Assembly: GCA_965644295.1 (NCBI GenBank)
Contig: CBFFRP010000074.1
Coordinates: forward strand, 62,001 to 126,000
Length of the DNA stretch: 64,000 nucleotides
DNA from: Paraphysomonas bandaiensis
Taxonomy: Eukaryota > Chrysophyceae
Direction of reading: 5' to 3'
Part shown: piece by piece, positions 45,710 through 57,397 of the stretch
Layout: each line of letters starts with the position of its first letter
Position numbering within the stretch: the stretch's first letter is position 1
Notes under the pieces: model-generated
What the model was told of the DNA's origin: nothing
Databases searched by the model: none
What the model saw: only the letters and a program-made list of their open reading frames with translations
Position numbers and translations under genes: made by a program

Positions 45710-46144
45710 ATGGATCCTCTCTACTGGTACTTATATACACATACGATATTTCAATGAGAAGATGAAGTGGTAAGAAGTGCAGGTTATGGTCGCTCTTATC
45801 TTCATGTCATTTTTATACACGTTCATTTGATAGAAATTGCTCTGTATATTCCACTTATACAATGCAGTATTTCTCTGTATAATCTCTCAGTTCCCCTTCA
45901 CAATACAGCAGTATTTCTCAGACTACAACATACATGCATAGAGTGAGTACATGTACACAGAGAGCAGTGCTGCCTCATATGAAGGAAGCTAGATGGGATT
46001 GTATCGATTCGACTCATTTGCATGTTCTGACACTCATTTTATGTAACAGTTACTCAGTAGTGACATGTATATATGTATTGGCATATTGGATAATGAGTTA
46101 ATAGAGGTACGTGAACACAGCGAAGCTGGATTGTCTCTATCTGG
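45710..46144. other. Intergenic region between divergent genes
   Basis: Short spacer serving as promoter space for QSOX (leftward) and the CK2-like kinase (rightward). It contains several CAGTATTTCTC repeats (near 45865 and 45908). Nothing else seen. Confidence 0.5.
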
Positions 46145-47351
46145 ATGAGCTTAGAGAATATACGCATCGCTTTCCATTTGGTTTTCCTTTACGTCTATGT
46201 TGCAACATCAGATGCGACAAGTTCGCATTCAATTATGCCTAATATACCCCTGAAGTTGCCTGCATCTCACTCGATAGACCCCACTCCGTGGGAAGTTTCC
46301 AACCTAAAGATATGTGACGAAACTATACAAATCGTAAGGTATTTGGGACAAGGGCGTTTCAGCAATGTATTCGAAGCAGTCAACACAACAGATAATACAT
46401 CTATTGCAGTTAAAGTGTTAAAACCTATATCTTTGGATAAAATAAAACGTGAGGTGTCTATTCTAAACGCTTTAAGAGGAACACCGGGTGTAGTGAACCT
46501 GCTGGGTGTGAGTCAAAATTCTCAGAGTCAAACAATCAATTTATATTTTGAATATTTGGGCAAGGATTCCCATTCGTTTTCTCATAGTGCTGCTCAACAG
46601 CATAGTGGCACATACATTTCAGGTATTTTTTGTATTACATACAAAATTACTGTTTAGGTTTCTTTGATGTCTTAGAGAATGAAGTCCGATGGTACATGTA
46701 TTTACTACTGACAGCATTGAAGGGATGTCACGAAAAAGGAATTATTCACCGGTCAGTTTATTAACTAGGAAGATTTCCGTTAGGTTGTCTAATTTACACT
46801 GTGACAGTGATGTCAAGCCACGAAACATTTTAATCAACAGGAAGTCTGCCTCGCTCCGACTTATTGATTTCGGTCTGAGTGAGTTCTACAAGCCACAAAT
46901 GCGTCTCAACAGATTTGTGGGGTCACCACGGTACAAGGCACCCGAGCTGTTGTTGGGAAGTGACATGTACTCTCCTGCGGTGGATGTATGGGCGGCAGGC
47001 TGCATCCTTGCTGGTCTGATTTTTATGCAAGAACCTTTCTTTAGTGGACAGGGTCAAAACGAAGAAATGTCGAGTATAGCAGCAGTGGTGGGGTCTAATG
47101 AAATTCACACTCTCGCGAAGAAAATGAATATAAAGCTGGATAAAGTATTGCGCAAGAGTATTGGATCCAATAAAATGAACACGCCTATATCTGAATTCAT
47201 GAATAGCGACAATAGACATATGTGCAGTTCCAATGAGGCTATCGATCTGGTGGAGCGCATGTTGTGTGTAGATATTGAGAATAGACCTAGTGCGAAGCAA
47301 TGCTTAGAGCACCCGTATTTTGATTCGATTAGAAGACAATTAAAATATTAA
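46145..47351 (+). CDS. CK2-alpha-like protein kinase with a predicted signal peptide
   Basis: Exons 46145..46622, 46658..46751 and 46808..47351 give 371 residues. Kinase motifs: glycine loop LGQGRFSNVFEA, Lys90 (IAVKVLKP), and catalytic HRDVKPRN (Asp192), which exists only after intron 2 is removed. Others are DFGLSEF (Asp211), RYKAPELL, DVWAAGCILAGLIF and the C-lobe ENRPSAKQCLEHPYF. The sequence tracks CK2 alpha throughout (for example KIKREVSIL, RLIDFGLSEFY, EPFF.G), but CK2 has DWG where this has DFG, and the basic cluster before KIKRE is missing. The first 25 residues (IRIAFHLVFLYVYVATSDA) form a good signal peptide, unlike cytosolic CK2. It may phosphorylate secretory-pathway proteins (inference). 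An upstream cytosolic start cannot be ruled out. Confidence 0.85.
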
Positions 47352-47740
47352 ATATATTACATTTACCAAAATACCAGTTTTTTTTACTCCAGGATGTGAT
47401 GAAAACATATTGGTTCGGCACAGTCAGGTTTCTTGTATTCCAATCTAACTAATATCTGAATCCATGGAGTATTAAACCGCTAACTCACTTACGCCCTGGA
47501 GATTTTATACATTATACTACATTGCTACACTGGAACACGTAATGTGTTGAGTGTTGAGTCATTTGATCATCTTTTGTTCATGAGCTATGATATGAAACCA
47601 TGACTGCCTTTACAGTATAAAGTATAAACAACAAAGAATCAGCTAGATATATTATTAACCGTTCGTAATAGATTAAAAGTATGCGTTTGTGAAATTACAA
47701 AACCAATATTTTCTACAGTTTATATGCTACATTCAATTGG
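47352..47740. other. Short convergent intergenic spacer
   Basis: Between the 3' ends of the kinase and the DNL zinc-finger gene. No feature recognised. Confidence 0.5.
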
Positions 47741-48248
47741 CTAATCCAACTTTTTCCCTTTACCCAGGATATCTTCACGAGTTAATTCTAAAACATCACC
47801 CTCTACCACTTTCTTAACATTTTCGCCATGTTGGGAGAGGTACTTCTCTATATCCCAACCTTTGTCCTCGAATACGCCCAAATGATCAGCGATTAAATGG
47901 AGATTACGGCAACTTGGACAGCGAACTACAACGCAACCTGCTGCCTATTAACACATAACAAAACGCTCTACTTAACCAACCTTTGTGGTATCCCTGTTTG
48001 CTGATCGTTTTCGCCGACCTCGTGTCACATACTGCGCACGTGTAAACCATTGTGTATTTTTCCCCTTCTGACTTTGCCCCAGGGACATCTGCAAATGCTT
48101 GTGCCACTTGATTCTTTGAGTCATGTGACGATGAGCAGAGAAGCCTTGAATACGTGGGTATCAGGGCCCGAGACTCGGCACATGCACATGCACGAACATG
48201 ATTTCCTAAACTGCGACGAAGCAACTGACTGCTACGAGTAATAAACAT
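47741..48248 (-). CDS. DNL-type zinc finger protein, mitochondrial Hsp70 escort (Hep1/Zim17-like)
   Basis: Two exons, 48248..47981 and 47937..47741, give 154 residues. The ATG at 48248 opens a basic, Ser/Arg/Ala-rich presequence (ITRSSQLLRRSLGNHVRA) typical of mitochondrial import. The zinc ribbon is YTCAVCDTRSAKTISKQGYHKG joined across the intron to CVVVRCPSC, so both CxxC pairs are present, followed by RNLHLIADHLGVFEDKGWDIE. The first residue of the eponymous DNL is Arg here. Hep1/Zim17 keeps mitochondrial Hsp70 soluble and active. Length and layout agree with the family. The frame opens further upstream, but no earlier start is needed. Confidence 0.92.
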
Positions 48249-48771
48249 AATCAATGATATATCTTGACAATATATTTTAGTGGTACGAGTGAACAATAGA
48301 GAGATACTGACTGGGTTATGATAGAATGGCGTAGAGGTCAGTATAATATTACGAGAATAATATGAGCTGCTTCCATGTCGTACCCACCACCACAACCCAC
48401 CAGTGCGTATTACCGCTATACCACTACCGGTATACCGTATATGAGCACCACCAGAACTACAGTGCGTATAACAACAGTATGAATATATATTGGGTATATA
48501 CTGTAATGTATTCTAGCAGTAATACACTGAGGCTAGTGGTCCAAACATGGCAGTGACAACAAAAAAATGCCCATTTTTTATCCACTAAACCCCCCCTTTT
48601 TTTGCAGTCCACCTTGAGGACAATTCCGGACCATGGTCTCATGCTCGTAAGATACAGCTGGATGTGTACCAACCATGCATAGATACATACATAGATACAT
48701 CGCCCAACATAATCATCACATCTCACATATCAAACAATTAAATCCTGCTTGATAAAAAGTAAGAAAAACAA
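48249..48771. other. Intergenic region between divergent genes
   Basis: Promoter space for the DNL gene and the coiled-coil gene. Contains homopolymer tracts (A7 near 48560, C7T7 near 48590). No gene. Confidence 0.5.
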
Positions 48772-49901
48772 ATGAATCCTTTCAAATTTAATGTCGAGGA
48801 AACACAAGGGAAACAACAGACATACAAGAAGAAATTTTCATATGAGTTTAACAAGTTAAAGTTTCCATCCAGTAACAATGAGCTGTTCAGAGGACGTCTC
48901 TACTCGAAAAATGATTCGGAATATGCGACTCTATGGCTGGAAGAAAGACGAAGTAAGAATCAATGGAGGTGTGAGATTAAATGCAGCTGTGGGCCAGAAG
49001 GTAATATATGTATGTATGTATGTAGGTATGTAGGTATGTATGTATGTAGGTAGGTATGTATGCATGCATGTATGGATTTAGCTTGATATTATCTTATTAT
49101 ATGTTTTGTTGGAAAGGTTTACCTGAAGAGGCACTGATAGCTGTACTGCGGGTAAGACTCCAAATACATATATATATAATAGCTGTATTGATTGCTGTTA
49201 AATAGAAAGCCTTGGAAAACATCGATTATAGAAGTCTCGATCACAAACGTTCATCGGATGACCCCGTCCTAGATATGACCGAAGAGGTTCTGATATTAAC
49301 TCTCAGCATGTGTGGAGGGGTGTGGAGGCCTGAATATAAGTTCCCGTTGATCCCAATTGGTGTAGAACGTTTAGATGTCCTAGAAGCTAAGATACGAGAC
49401 TTACAGGATGAGATTAAGGAGCTGCGCTCGTCGACTACAGTGTATCTTAGTTTGGCGTCCAACGGGAGCAATGAACAACAAGCAATAAAGTGGACGGGAT
49501 TTTTCCCAGGACGCCACTTGCCTGAGGAGTTATCATTGTCGACGAATGGTGATCAGATAAGAGTACATATGCCTGGTCTATATCAAGTGGATGCCCGCGT
49601 GTGTTTTAGTGTCGTCGGTAAATATGTTTCCCCTTGTCTATCCTTGAAGCGAAATGAGGTTGCCATTTCCCAGACGACTTGCACGATGATTGGCGACAAC
49701 CCAAATCCCACGCTTTCCGGTTTTGGCAATGCTACTACCGCTGCCGGCGCAGCTACTACCACTCTTGGCAACACAGTTAACATACATGAGATCTTGCGGC
49801 TTACCAAGGGAGATATTATACAGTTTCAGCATAGTAGCAATGCATCTGTACATGGTGGCGTCCTCACCAACCGATTGACAATCCTATACCTTAGTGCATA
49901 A
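48772..49901 (+). CDS. Coiled-coil protein with a C1q/TNF-like C-terminal domain
   Basis: Exons 48772..49000, 49117..49151 and 49206..49901 give 319 residues. The N-terminal 75 residues (YEFNKLKFPSSNNELFRGRL, LWLEERRSKNQWRCEIKC) look like a small folded domain that I do not recognise. A helical coiled coil follows (VLEAKIRDLQDEIKELRSS, about 150-170). The last 140 residues have the beta pattern of a C1q-like trimer domain: a PGLYQVDARVCF strand pair, later LTKGDIIQFQH, and a final strand near LTILYL. C1q-like modules after a coiled coil usually trimerise. There is no signal peptide, so an intracellular protein is likely. The domain call rests on pattern only. Confidence 0.62.
49007..49075 (+). 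repeat. TATG/TAGG microsatellite within an intron
   Basis: About 69 bp of TATG units mixed with TAGG and CATG, lying in the first intron (49001-49116) of the coiled-coil gene. Confidence 0.9.
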
Positions 49902-50574
49902 ATAGCTCAATGTGGAATGTGCTTCCTTTTAGTGACTTCGGCTGTGATGATAAAGCAAACGTTCTCTATTTTCCACTGCAAGAGCCCACGATTAAAACGA
50001 TATCTCTATAATGATGGGGCGAAATATGATTATTACATGTCATACCATTTTTTATAAGAATTAATGTGAATTATAGCATTTAACTGTGATATCTTTCGTT
50101 TTACTATGGATTTGTAGGCATATGATGTATATCTCAACCTTACATATCAAATTTATCAATTTCGTAGTACAACACTAAGACAACCACCCGAGTTATATAC
50201 TATCCTTCGCTTGTTGTGAAAGAATGATATGCTGGACTTTGCAACGACTTCAAGAATGTTACTTGAGAGTTGAAATGTCAAATCTGACGGTGTATAACAT
50301 CTTGAGTATGTAGGTTAGTATCATTTAGTAATTGCAATTCCATAAACTGGGACACCAAATCAATTGATATGCAACCCTGCCAAGTACCCAAGTACCAATA
50401 AATTATTATTAGTATATGTTGATTTTTGCTTGTTCGTAGGGTTAAAAGCTGTATTCTGTTAAGGGGCAGGTAGTTGAAGAATATATACATGAACTAATAA
50501 TATGATATGAATTATGTTTGTGAAACTGATATACATGGACTGTAAAAAATCGTGACTAGTAGTGAATATCTGAC
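49902..50574. other. Intergenic spacer
   Basis: AT-rich; no gene or repeat partner recognised. Confidence 0.5.
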
Positions 50575-50976
50575 TATTGGCATTAGGCGTATAAGAGTCA
50601 GAATTAAAAAATATCAAAACAATTTAACAAACTAGTGCCTAAAACCCTGATAAAATATATATATCCTACTCATTAACGCTACGAGAGCTGTTTGTGAGTC
50701 ACCAGAAGCACCAAGGTGTAACCACGTTTGCTCTATCACTCAAGGCAAACAGAGTGAGCAAGCATTATGTTACTGGACATCTGATAACTTCAGGATAATA
50801 TTATAAGTGGGCAGAATATTATCTGGTGACTATATATATATATGATATGATATATGATATACATATGCGGCTCACGTTAGTTTTCCGGAGAAATATAACT
50901 CCGGTACTTATCCCCCAGAACACCACGAAAAGGTATATATTGAAAGTCTTATTTTACTAGCAATAGGCGTTAATAT
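50575..50976 (+). mobile_element. MITE family B, copy 2
   Basis: Starts with a degenerate terminal sequence (GCATTAGGCGTATAAGAGTCAG), continues with a block related to 8020-8160 (ACGCTACGAGAGCTGTTTGTG, ACATCTGATAACTTCAGGA), and has the hairpin module CTCACGTTAGTT..CCGGAG..CTCCGG..TACTTATC..CCCAGAACACC at 50873-50935, also found at 8366-8430. A second terminal-like sequence (AAAGTCTTATTTTACTAGCA, then ATAGGCG) follows in the same orientation, so two fragments may abut. Confidence 0.62.
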
Positions 50977-51228
50977 GAACGACTATATACAATGTCCATG
51001 AAAGGCGAATATAGAACACTTGATTTGAAAATGTGCTGTTAGGACTTTACAATGTACAACTACCCCTCTAAGAATCTTGTGATCTCAAGCCTGTGCGCAG
51101 AATACAATTTCAATCACGTATATAAAACTTGTAGAATGCTGTGATACTATACGTAGAATTGTATTGTACGAACCAATTTACAACATATTGATTATTTTTG
51201 ATGTCTTCAACGACAAAGATCTAATATC

Positions 51229-51236
51229 ATACATTG
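51229..51236 (+). repeat. Left target-site duplication of the hAT element
   Basis: ATACATTG, identical to 52036-52043 on the other side of the element. Confidence 0.9.
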
Positions 51237-52035
51237 CAGGGATAGGGAACAATATATTGCAATACTATTGTTAGATAGCGTTCCATCAATAGTATTGATG
51301 GAATTTTTAAACCGGTCCTACAATACAATTACAATATATTGCAATATATTGTCAATGTATTGCAATATATTAGTATGACTAATCAGTAGGTAAACACATC
51401 CATAGATTTCATTTTTAGTATTAGTCATTAAGATCACATGACAACCAAACCAACTGCTGCTTATAGCTACTAAAAATCCACCTCGTCCTCATCCTCTGAG
51501 CCATCATCGGTGAGGTCAACATCACCATATTCATCCACAGAATTAATTGAAATATGCTAGTATCCGGCCATAACTGTCGAATAGCTTTCTAAAACAACAG
51601 CATATTAAGTAGGATGGATACTTTTGCGCAACACTGATATAATATGTTTAGCTGTGCTGAACAGACGTTCCCATGTATTGGAAGTACATACCAGGGTCAG
51701 GCAACCGTTAATGACTCGTGGATCTGTACGTTTCTTAATTTTTTGAACTGACTGAAGATTTTTAGTCGCATTGTCAACATCAGCTTCATTATCCTTTGTA
51801 ATGTTGTAATCAATTTCTCGTTTATTTATATCCATTTTGCACCCTACAGTTGAGAATCTTTTTTTATATGACTATCATAATATTGATTGCAATGTATTGC
51901 AATAGTATTGTGAGCTCCTTTAACAGAAACACTATTGATGGAATATTTGACCAGTCCACCAATCAATATATTTTACAATATATTGCAATATATTGTACAA
52001 TGTATTGCAATACAATATATTGTTCCCTATCCCTG
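51237..52035. mobile_element. Non-autonomous hAT transposon, complete, with TIRs
   Basis: The 799-bp element begins CAGGGATAGGGAACAATATATTG and ends with the exact reverse complement, giving a perfect 23-bp terminal inverted repeat. It is flanked by a perfect 8-bp duplication (ATACATTG), the length made by hAT transposases. Subterminal regions are full of ATTGCAATATATTG-type motifs, as expected of transposase-binding sites. The interior has only a fragment of transposase coding, so it would need a helper. Perfect ends and duplication suggest insertion not long ago. Confidence 0.92.
51605..51835 (-). pseudogene. hAT transposase C-terminal (dimerisation) remnant
   Basis: A 76-codon minus-strand frame ends with VCTSNTWERLFSTAKHIIS followed by a VLRKS-type end. 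This matches the hAT dimerisation motif (A-T-S-x-x-x-E-R-L-F-S-x-A-x-x-I, then R-x-x-L). The catalytic part (DDE residues, BED finger) is absent, so it cannot act as a transposase. It sits inside the 51237-52035 element. Confidence 0.85.
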
Positions 52036-52043
52036 ATACATTG
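52036..52043 (+). repeat. Right target-site duplication of the hAT element
   Basis: ATACATTG, identical to the left copy at 51229-51236. Confidence 0.9.
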
Positions 52044-52316
52044 TGAATCAAAAAAGAAAAGCAAACATGAATACTTTCGACGTAAAGTAGCGAATTTATA
52101 AGGAGCCGTAGGCGTTTCGGCACGATTAGCTTCCACGGAAACGTCCTGTGACGTTGTAATGTTGTAATACTTATTTACTTCATATGAATTTGGTGAAATG
52201 TGATATAAATTCAATCACGACTAATATATCGTCACCGGGTCACATAGCTATGTCAATTCGAGAACTTTACTTAAGCGAAAAACACAGCTCCATCACAGGT
52301 TCGCATTTCTAATAAT

Positions 52317-54236
52317 TTAATTATCACTATCAGATTCTTCGTCATCTTCTGCAGATTCGCCACTCTCACTCTCTTCATCAGAGCTGTCTCTAACTTCACG
52401 GTCCTTGAACTCGGCATCCGTAACAAGGTCACCCAGGTTAAAAACCTCTACTCTATTTTTGGCCCCCCTTTCTCTCCACCACCTACCCATCCTATGCTCA
52501 TTTCCGGTTCCGATCACAACCAGCCGAGGAGAAATAGCGATGGAGTTGACAAATCCCTTTCCTACTTCCCACTTTGTCATCTCACTTAATTCACGATCAT
52601 CCGCATCAGCGTGCCAAAATCGCAAAAAGCCATCGTTGGAGCCCGTAGCAACTAGATCGGATGCCTTCATAGAAGCCATAGCAGACACCCACCGCGCACC
52701 TGATGCCTCAACACCGTGCGCTGCTGGGATAGTAGCGATTGGCTTTTTCTGTGTTTCCTTCCACATACAGAGCGCTCCATCCTGACCAGAGGACATGTAG
52801 CTCTCCGGTGTCAAAAATTGTACGTTATCAATGCTCGCCTTGTGTCCTCGAAACACGAGATGCGTCTCGTCGGATACTTTCCACAGACGAACAGTACGGT
52901 CAATGGAGCTGGTGATTGGCCGATCTCGACTCCAATCCATAGCATTGATACCATCCTATACGGAAAACTTTTTTAAAACAGCAGACCGAACACTATACAT
53001 AACATACCTGGTGACCAAAAAGTGTCTCCAAATATCCCATTTCGTTTAAATCCCAGTGTTTAATACATCTTCAAATATAAAATTGAATTCCATGTACAGG
53101 AAGTCACAGCGGATAACCTACCTATCGAGCGACCCTGAAAAGAGTGAGTATGAGTCGCGCTTGAAGGAAAGAGATGTAACTGCATCTCGGTGCCCCGCCA
53201 TCGCCTTCACTTCAGTGTTGGTACGGTTATCGAACACTCGCACAAAATTATCCCTTCCTCCGGATGCCACATACTTTCCGTCTGTACTAACGGCTACGCT
53301 AAGAATTTCCCCACTATGGGACTGCTGGCTACCATGTGTGCTTCGGCGCCACTGAGGTAATAGCGTCGTTTTTGCCCCACTCTCAATATCCCATCTAAAA
53401 TTCAACAAATACAAGGTATAAGGTCAGTATGGGCTTGTGATACATACACAGTGCACACGCCACAGCAACGACTCAAACGTAACATACAGACAACACGACG
53501 CGTACAAACACTTCAGCAGACTCTCCAAATGTATGCAGTACTATTGCATCACTCAAACATAGGCTAATCTATTAAACTTATTTGCACACAGGTACAAGTA
53601 CATACTTTAGCAGGGAGTTGTCTTTAGACCCAGAGAAAACGGTGGTATCATCACTTGAAAGCGCAAGGCATGTCACTGCCAGCTGCATCATTTGATTAAT
53701 ATTATTATCAATTAAAAATATGAATTCATTACCTTATGACCAGTGAATACTGATCTACTAATTGTGTTGATATCGAGATCGCGGAAAGACTCTGCCACAC
53801 GCCTGTACACACACACGTCACTGCCAACTATACGACAATGGAGAAATCAATCACCTGACATATTTTCCTTGTTGCATAAGACGATTCCTACGAAGTCGAG
53901 CAGCCAGTCCGTCATCACCATCATCATTACTACTACTCTCACTGTCACTACTATCGTCTTCTTGGATACTCGCCAAGTACTCCTGTGCAAGTCTACGAGT
54001 ACACTCTTATCATACTCATAACAATACTATCAATCTTCTAACCGTTTTCTCTTCTGTTCAGCTGTTATTTCTTCCTCACTATTAGAATCATTACTCTCCA
54101 TATCATCACTCTGTGACCTCTCCTCATCATCTGAATCAATCTCTTCATCTTTCCATTTCAACTCTACTTCAGTTCTTCCACTCTTATTGGTACTCTTACC
54201 ACCTGATTTTAGATTATATAGACTACGTTTTGGCAT
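52317..54236 (-). CDS. RRP9: U3 snoRNP WD40 protein RRP9 (U3-55K)
   Basis: Seven exons: 54236..54043, 53992..53855, 53802..53733, 53682..53606, 53394..53122, 53068..53008, 52955..52317 (483 aa; human RRP9 is 475). RRP9 binds the B/C motif of U3 snoRNA and is needed for early 18S rRNA processing in the nucleolus. The N-terminus is basic then acidic (EEERSQSDDMES-like) with the EQKRKRLAQEYL helix typical of RRP9, restored by the first splice. WD blades follow: TGHKLAVTCLALSSDDTTVF, then HSGEILSVAVSTDGKYVASG, MAGHRDAVTSLSFKRDSYSL, then SSIDRTVRLWK, FRGHKASIDNVQFL and GFVNSIAISPRLVVIGTGNE. The last reads GTGNEHRMGRWW, matching the RRP9 G-x-G-x-E-x-R-x-G-R-W signature. The tail is acidic. Introns are 46-211 bp, all GT-AG. 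Confidence 0.94.
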
Positions 54237-55617
54237 TGTAACCAATTATTCCAATGTGATATATACTATTTGCAATGGTATTTAGTTACTGGCAGGTTCG
54301 TCTATTGCATTGTTGCAACTATGGATGGATTATATGAAGAGTGTGGTATAGTCATCCGTATATACAGCATTATACTAGAGTATTTTATTTCATGGTTGTG
54401 GAGGGGGTACACTGCATGAATGATATCTGAACTCTAAAACTGAAAATATATAGAAAGTATCAGCAGCACACTCTCTGGTGTGTTCAATGCATAGCAGCAA
54501 GCAATGCATGCACACATGCATCAATGAATGTTTAGGATAGTTATAAATGTATAAGCTATGCATATGATGCACTGTCTCTAGATCTCCATGATAGAAGTTC
54601 TGTTATGGTGATCTCTTCCCCACAATCACCCGATTTCCAACGATCTAAACCTTAGATCGTAATGCTTGCAATACAGCGACAGCTGTCTCTACATATACTC
54701 GGACTGCTAATAAGGTAATACGTGCATATATATGAGAAAAGTATATGAAATGTATGAAATTGAAAGCATAAGAAGGGTCACCTGTAAAGATTCTGTTGAC
54801 TTGCTACAAGCTTTCTATATTAAATTCGTTTCTATATGTTACGGATGCATTCAGTCTTATGTAATTCGTGTGTATAAAATAACGAAATAACTCTTCATAG
54901 CACGTCGCCATTCCCTTGATTACCATGGCTCTATTTAATAGTTTTGATAGGTATTGATGAATGTCACTGATATGAGTCCGTGTGGCTTTATGAGGAATTT
55001 ACAGAGCGAAGTGCCTCATTAATTCAAGTCCGTGGAGGACATTCTGCACTACGGCATAATTGAAATCCTGTGTTGTAGATGGGCTATAGTATGTACAAGC
55101 TTGATATTGAGCGCCATACTTAGTTGTTCGTTACTCTTTTTGCATTTTGTAACTTAAAACGCTGCGGAGTGACAACCGATAAACTCCGTGCATTTCGCAT
55201 TACATTTTATGTTGTATGGCACGTGCCCTGTAGAATAAGTACTTCAGTTGTAGCCACCGTAATTGGTACTAAAAAAAGTTTTGCATTTGTAATCGACCAG
55301 CTCAAACTGTGCACCACTAGGAAAACTAACGTTGCATTCGATCTGAAGTCTGTGTGAGGAAACTATGTGCTCTTGTGAGGAAACCACGATAGAACATCTC
55401 TAAAATATATACATGCCGTGCTATCATAACGAGATCGTAGAATGTATACAGAATTGGTGAATCCAATGAATATACGGAATATAATATGAACTTCTGAATA
55501 TGTTTCATTGTCTCGTAAAGCAAAGCATAGAGGTGTACATATCATTAAGCTTTTATGTTTACTACCAACTGGCTATAAATCAGTCGTTTATTGCCACACT
55601 CACTTTTGTCCTAATAT
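54237..55617. other. Intergenic region of 1.4 kb
   Basis: Upstream of RRP9 and downstream of the ZCCHC17-like gene (both leftward). No coding evidence; a TGCATGCACACATGCATCAATG palindromic patch lies near 54505. The RRP9 promoter should lie next to 54237. Confidence 0.5.
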
Positions 55618-57397
55618 CTATCGCGAGTACGAACGAGACGGCGATATACTGCGAGTTGACCGCGAAGAGGAGGTTGAAAATGAACGACTTCGCGAATGAT
55701 ATCGCCTCACTCTATTTGTTGATCTCGATCGTCTAGTATCTGCATCTCTGGATCGAGAGTGCCCTCTACGAATTCGACCACCTACTGCAGACACCGAGCG
55801 CTCTCTAACGTAAGACCTTCTGCCTTCGCTAACTTTTGATCTCGAGCGAGTTCTAGATTCTCGGCCTTTCGACAATAACCTGCGGGACGTAGAATCACTG
55901 GGTCGTCTTCTATCTCTTGACCTCGAACGGGTGACACTTGTGCGTTCCCTTGACCGGTCGTCCCGTCGTGAGTAAGAGCGCTCTCTTCTTTCCCTGGATC
56001 TTTTAGGTTCTCTCGGTTTTCGTCGATCTGGTACGGACGTAGAGTCACTGGGTCGTCTTCTATCTCTTGACCTCGAACGGGTGACACTTGTGCGTTCCCT
56101 TGACCGGTCGTCCCGTCGTGAGTAAGAGCGCTCTCTTCTTTCCCTGGATCTTTTAGGTTCTCTCGGTTTTCGTCGATCTGGCGACATTGATCTTTCCTTT
56201 TCTCTTTCATCTTTAGACTTCTTGTGCTTTTCATCTACCGACAATATCAACATAAAGTTACGACTTATCATATGCCATCAACCTTTCTTGTGGTGCTTGT
56301 GTTTGTGTTTCTTGTGGTGTTTCTTCCTCTTCCGATTGTGATCGTCGTCGCTGTCGTCGTCATGCTTCCGTTTTTTCGATTTTTTGTGCCCCCGACCATC
56401 TCTGCTATCGTCTCTATCTCTACTGGATCGGGCTTTGTGTAGCTTTTCGTGGTTTTCAATTTCACCACCAAGTGATAAATCCGACTCTCCGCTTGTCATC
56501 CATGCAGGCAGTGTGGCTCCCCGTCCTCTTCCCTTCCCACCACTAGAAACACCAGGCAGCCCACCTCTCATGGACTGTAATGAACCACCACTAAAGTCTT
56601 CCCTATGGGAATGTTTCGGTTGGTACTCTCTCTCTACATCTCCGAATCGACTGTTCCTCCCCTTTTCTCTGTGATCATGCCTTCCATCTTTCTCACCTGC
56701 GACACTCTCATACCCATTGGACTCTCCCGTAGTCATCCAAGCAGGAAGCGTAGCCGTGCGCCCCCTACCCATACCACGACTGGTGGCTCTGCCTGCATTA
56801 CCGTCACGGTGGGTACCGGTGGGAGCAGAACGAGTACTCTCAATATCATCCTCAGGAATGAGGTCATACTTAGACCCACCAGTGTTAAAACACTCCATTG
56901 CAACATGTCCATGTCCACCACATCGAGTGCACTTCGTATTATATATTGCCCCCAGCTGTAATGGCTCTGGGTCTGATACACACATTATGTCATAGTAGTA
57001 GATCGCTATAATCACCTGAAGGACGGGGTTGCCTACGCCTGACATCCATTTCCGCATCTACTCCATTTTTATCACGATCTTCTCCTGTAGACTAACAAGC
57101 AACATGAACTACTACGACTATATATTCACTGTATATATCCACCTGATCACAGTATTTCATACTAAGAGATATTCGAGGTTTCCCATGATTATCATCAACA
57201 GATAAAACCTTCACATAGACCTCATCACCCATAGATACTACATCTGATGCAGATTCCACTCTACTTGATGCAAGTTGGCTGATATGAACTAGTCCATGAC
57301 TACGAATACCCTCAATTTCTATAAATACTCCAAAACTTTCAATTTTTATAACTTTTCCATGATAAATTTTGCCTTCATGTGGTAAAGACGGAGACAT
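55618..57397 (-). CDS. ZCCHC17-like S1 / CCHC-knuckle protein with an RS tail
   Basis: Exons 57397..57143, 57091..57016, 56972..56283 and 56234..55618 give 545 residues. An S1 RNA-binding domain occupies about residues 8-82 (GKVIKIESFGVFIEIEG, GLVHISQLA, VYVKVLSVD, RISLSMKY). Splicing then gives CDQSTGEDRDKNG, matching the family's DQ-x-TGxDLDP. A single zinc knuckle CTRCGGHGHVAMEC leads into a GGSKYDLIPEDD stretch, the ZCCHC17 hallmark. The middle has two copies of GRGRxATLPAWMTxGES, and a Lys/His/Asp-rich nuclear signal ends exon 3. The last exon is a long Arg/Ser domain, absent from animal ZCCHC17 (241 aa) and suggesting a splicing link. ZCCHC17 acts in the nucleolus and in splicing. Not sure: exact role here. 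Confidence 0.88.
55885..56182 (-). repeat. 150-bp tandem duplication within the RS domain
   Basis: 55885-56034 and 56035-56182 are almost identical, differing at one base near 55893/56043 and at the ends. The duplication adds 50 residues (DRRKPREPKRS to RRRPSDSTS) to the RS tail and keeps frame. Confidence 0.93.
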
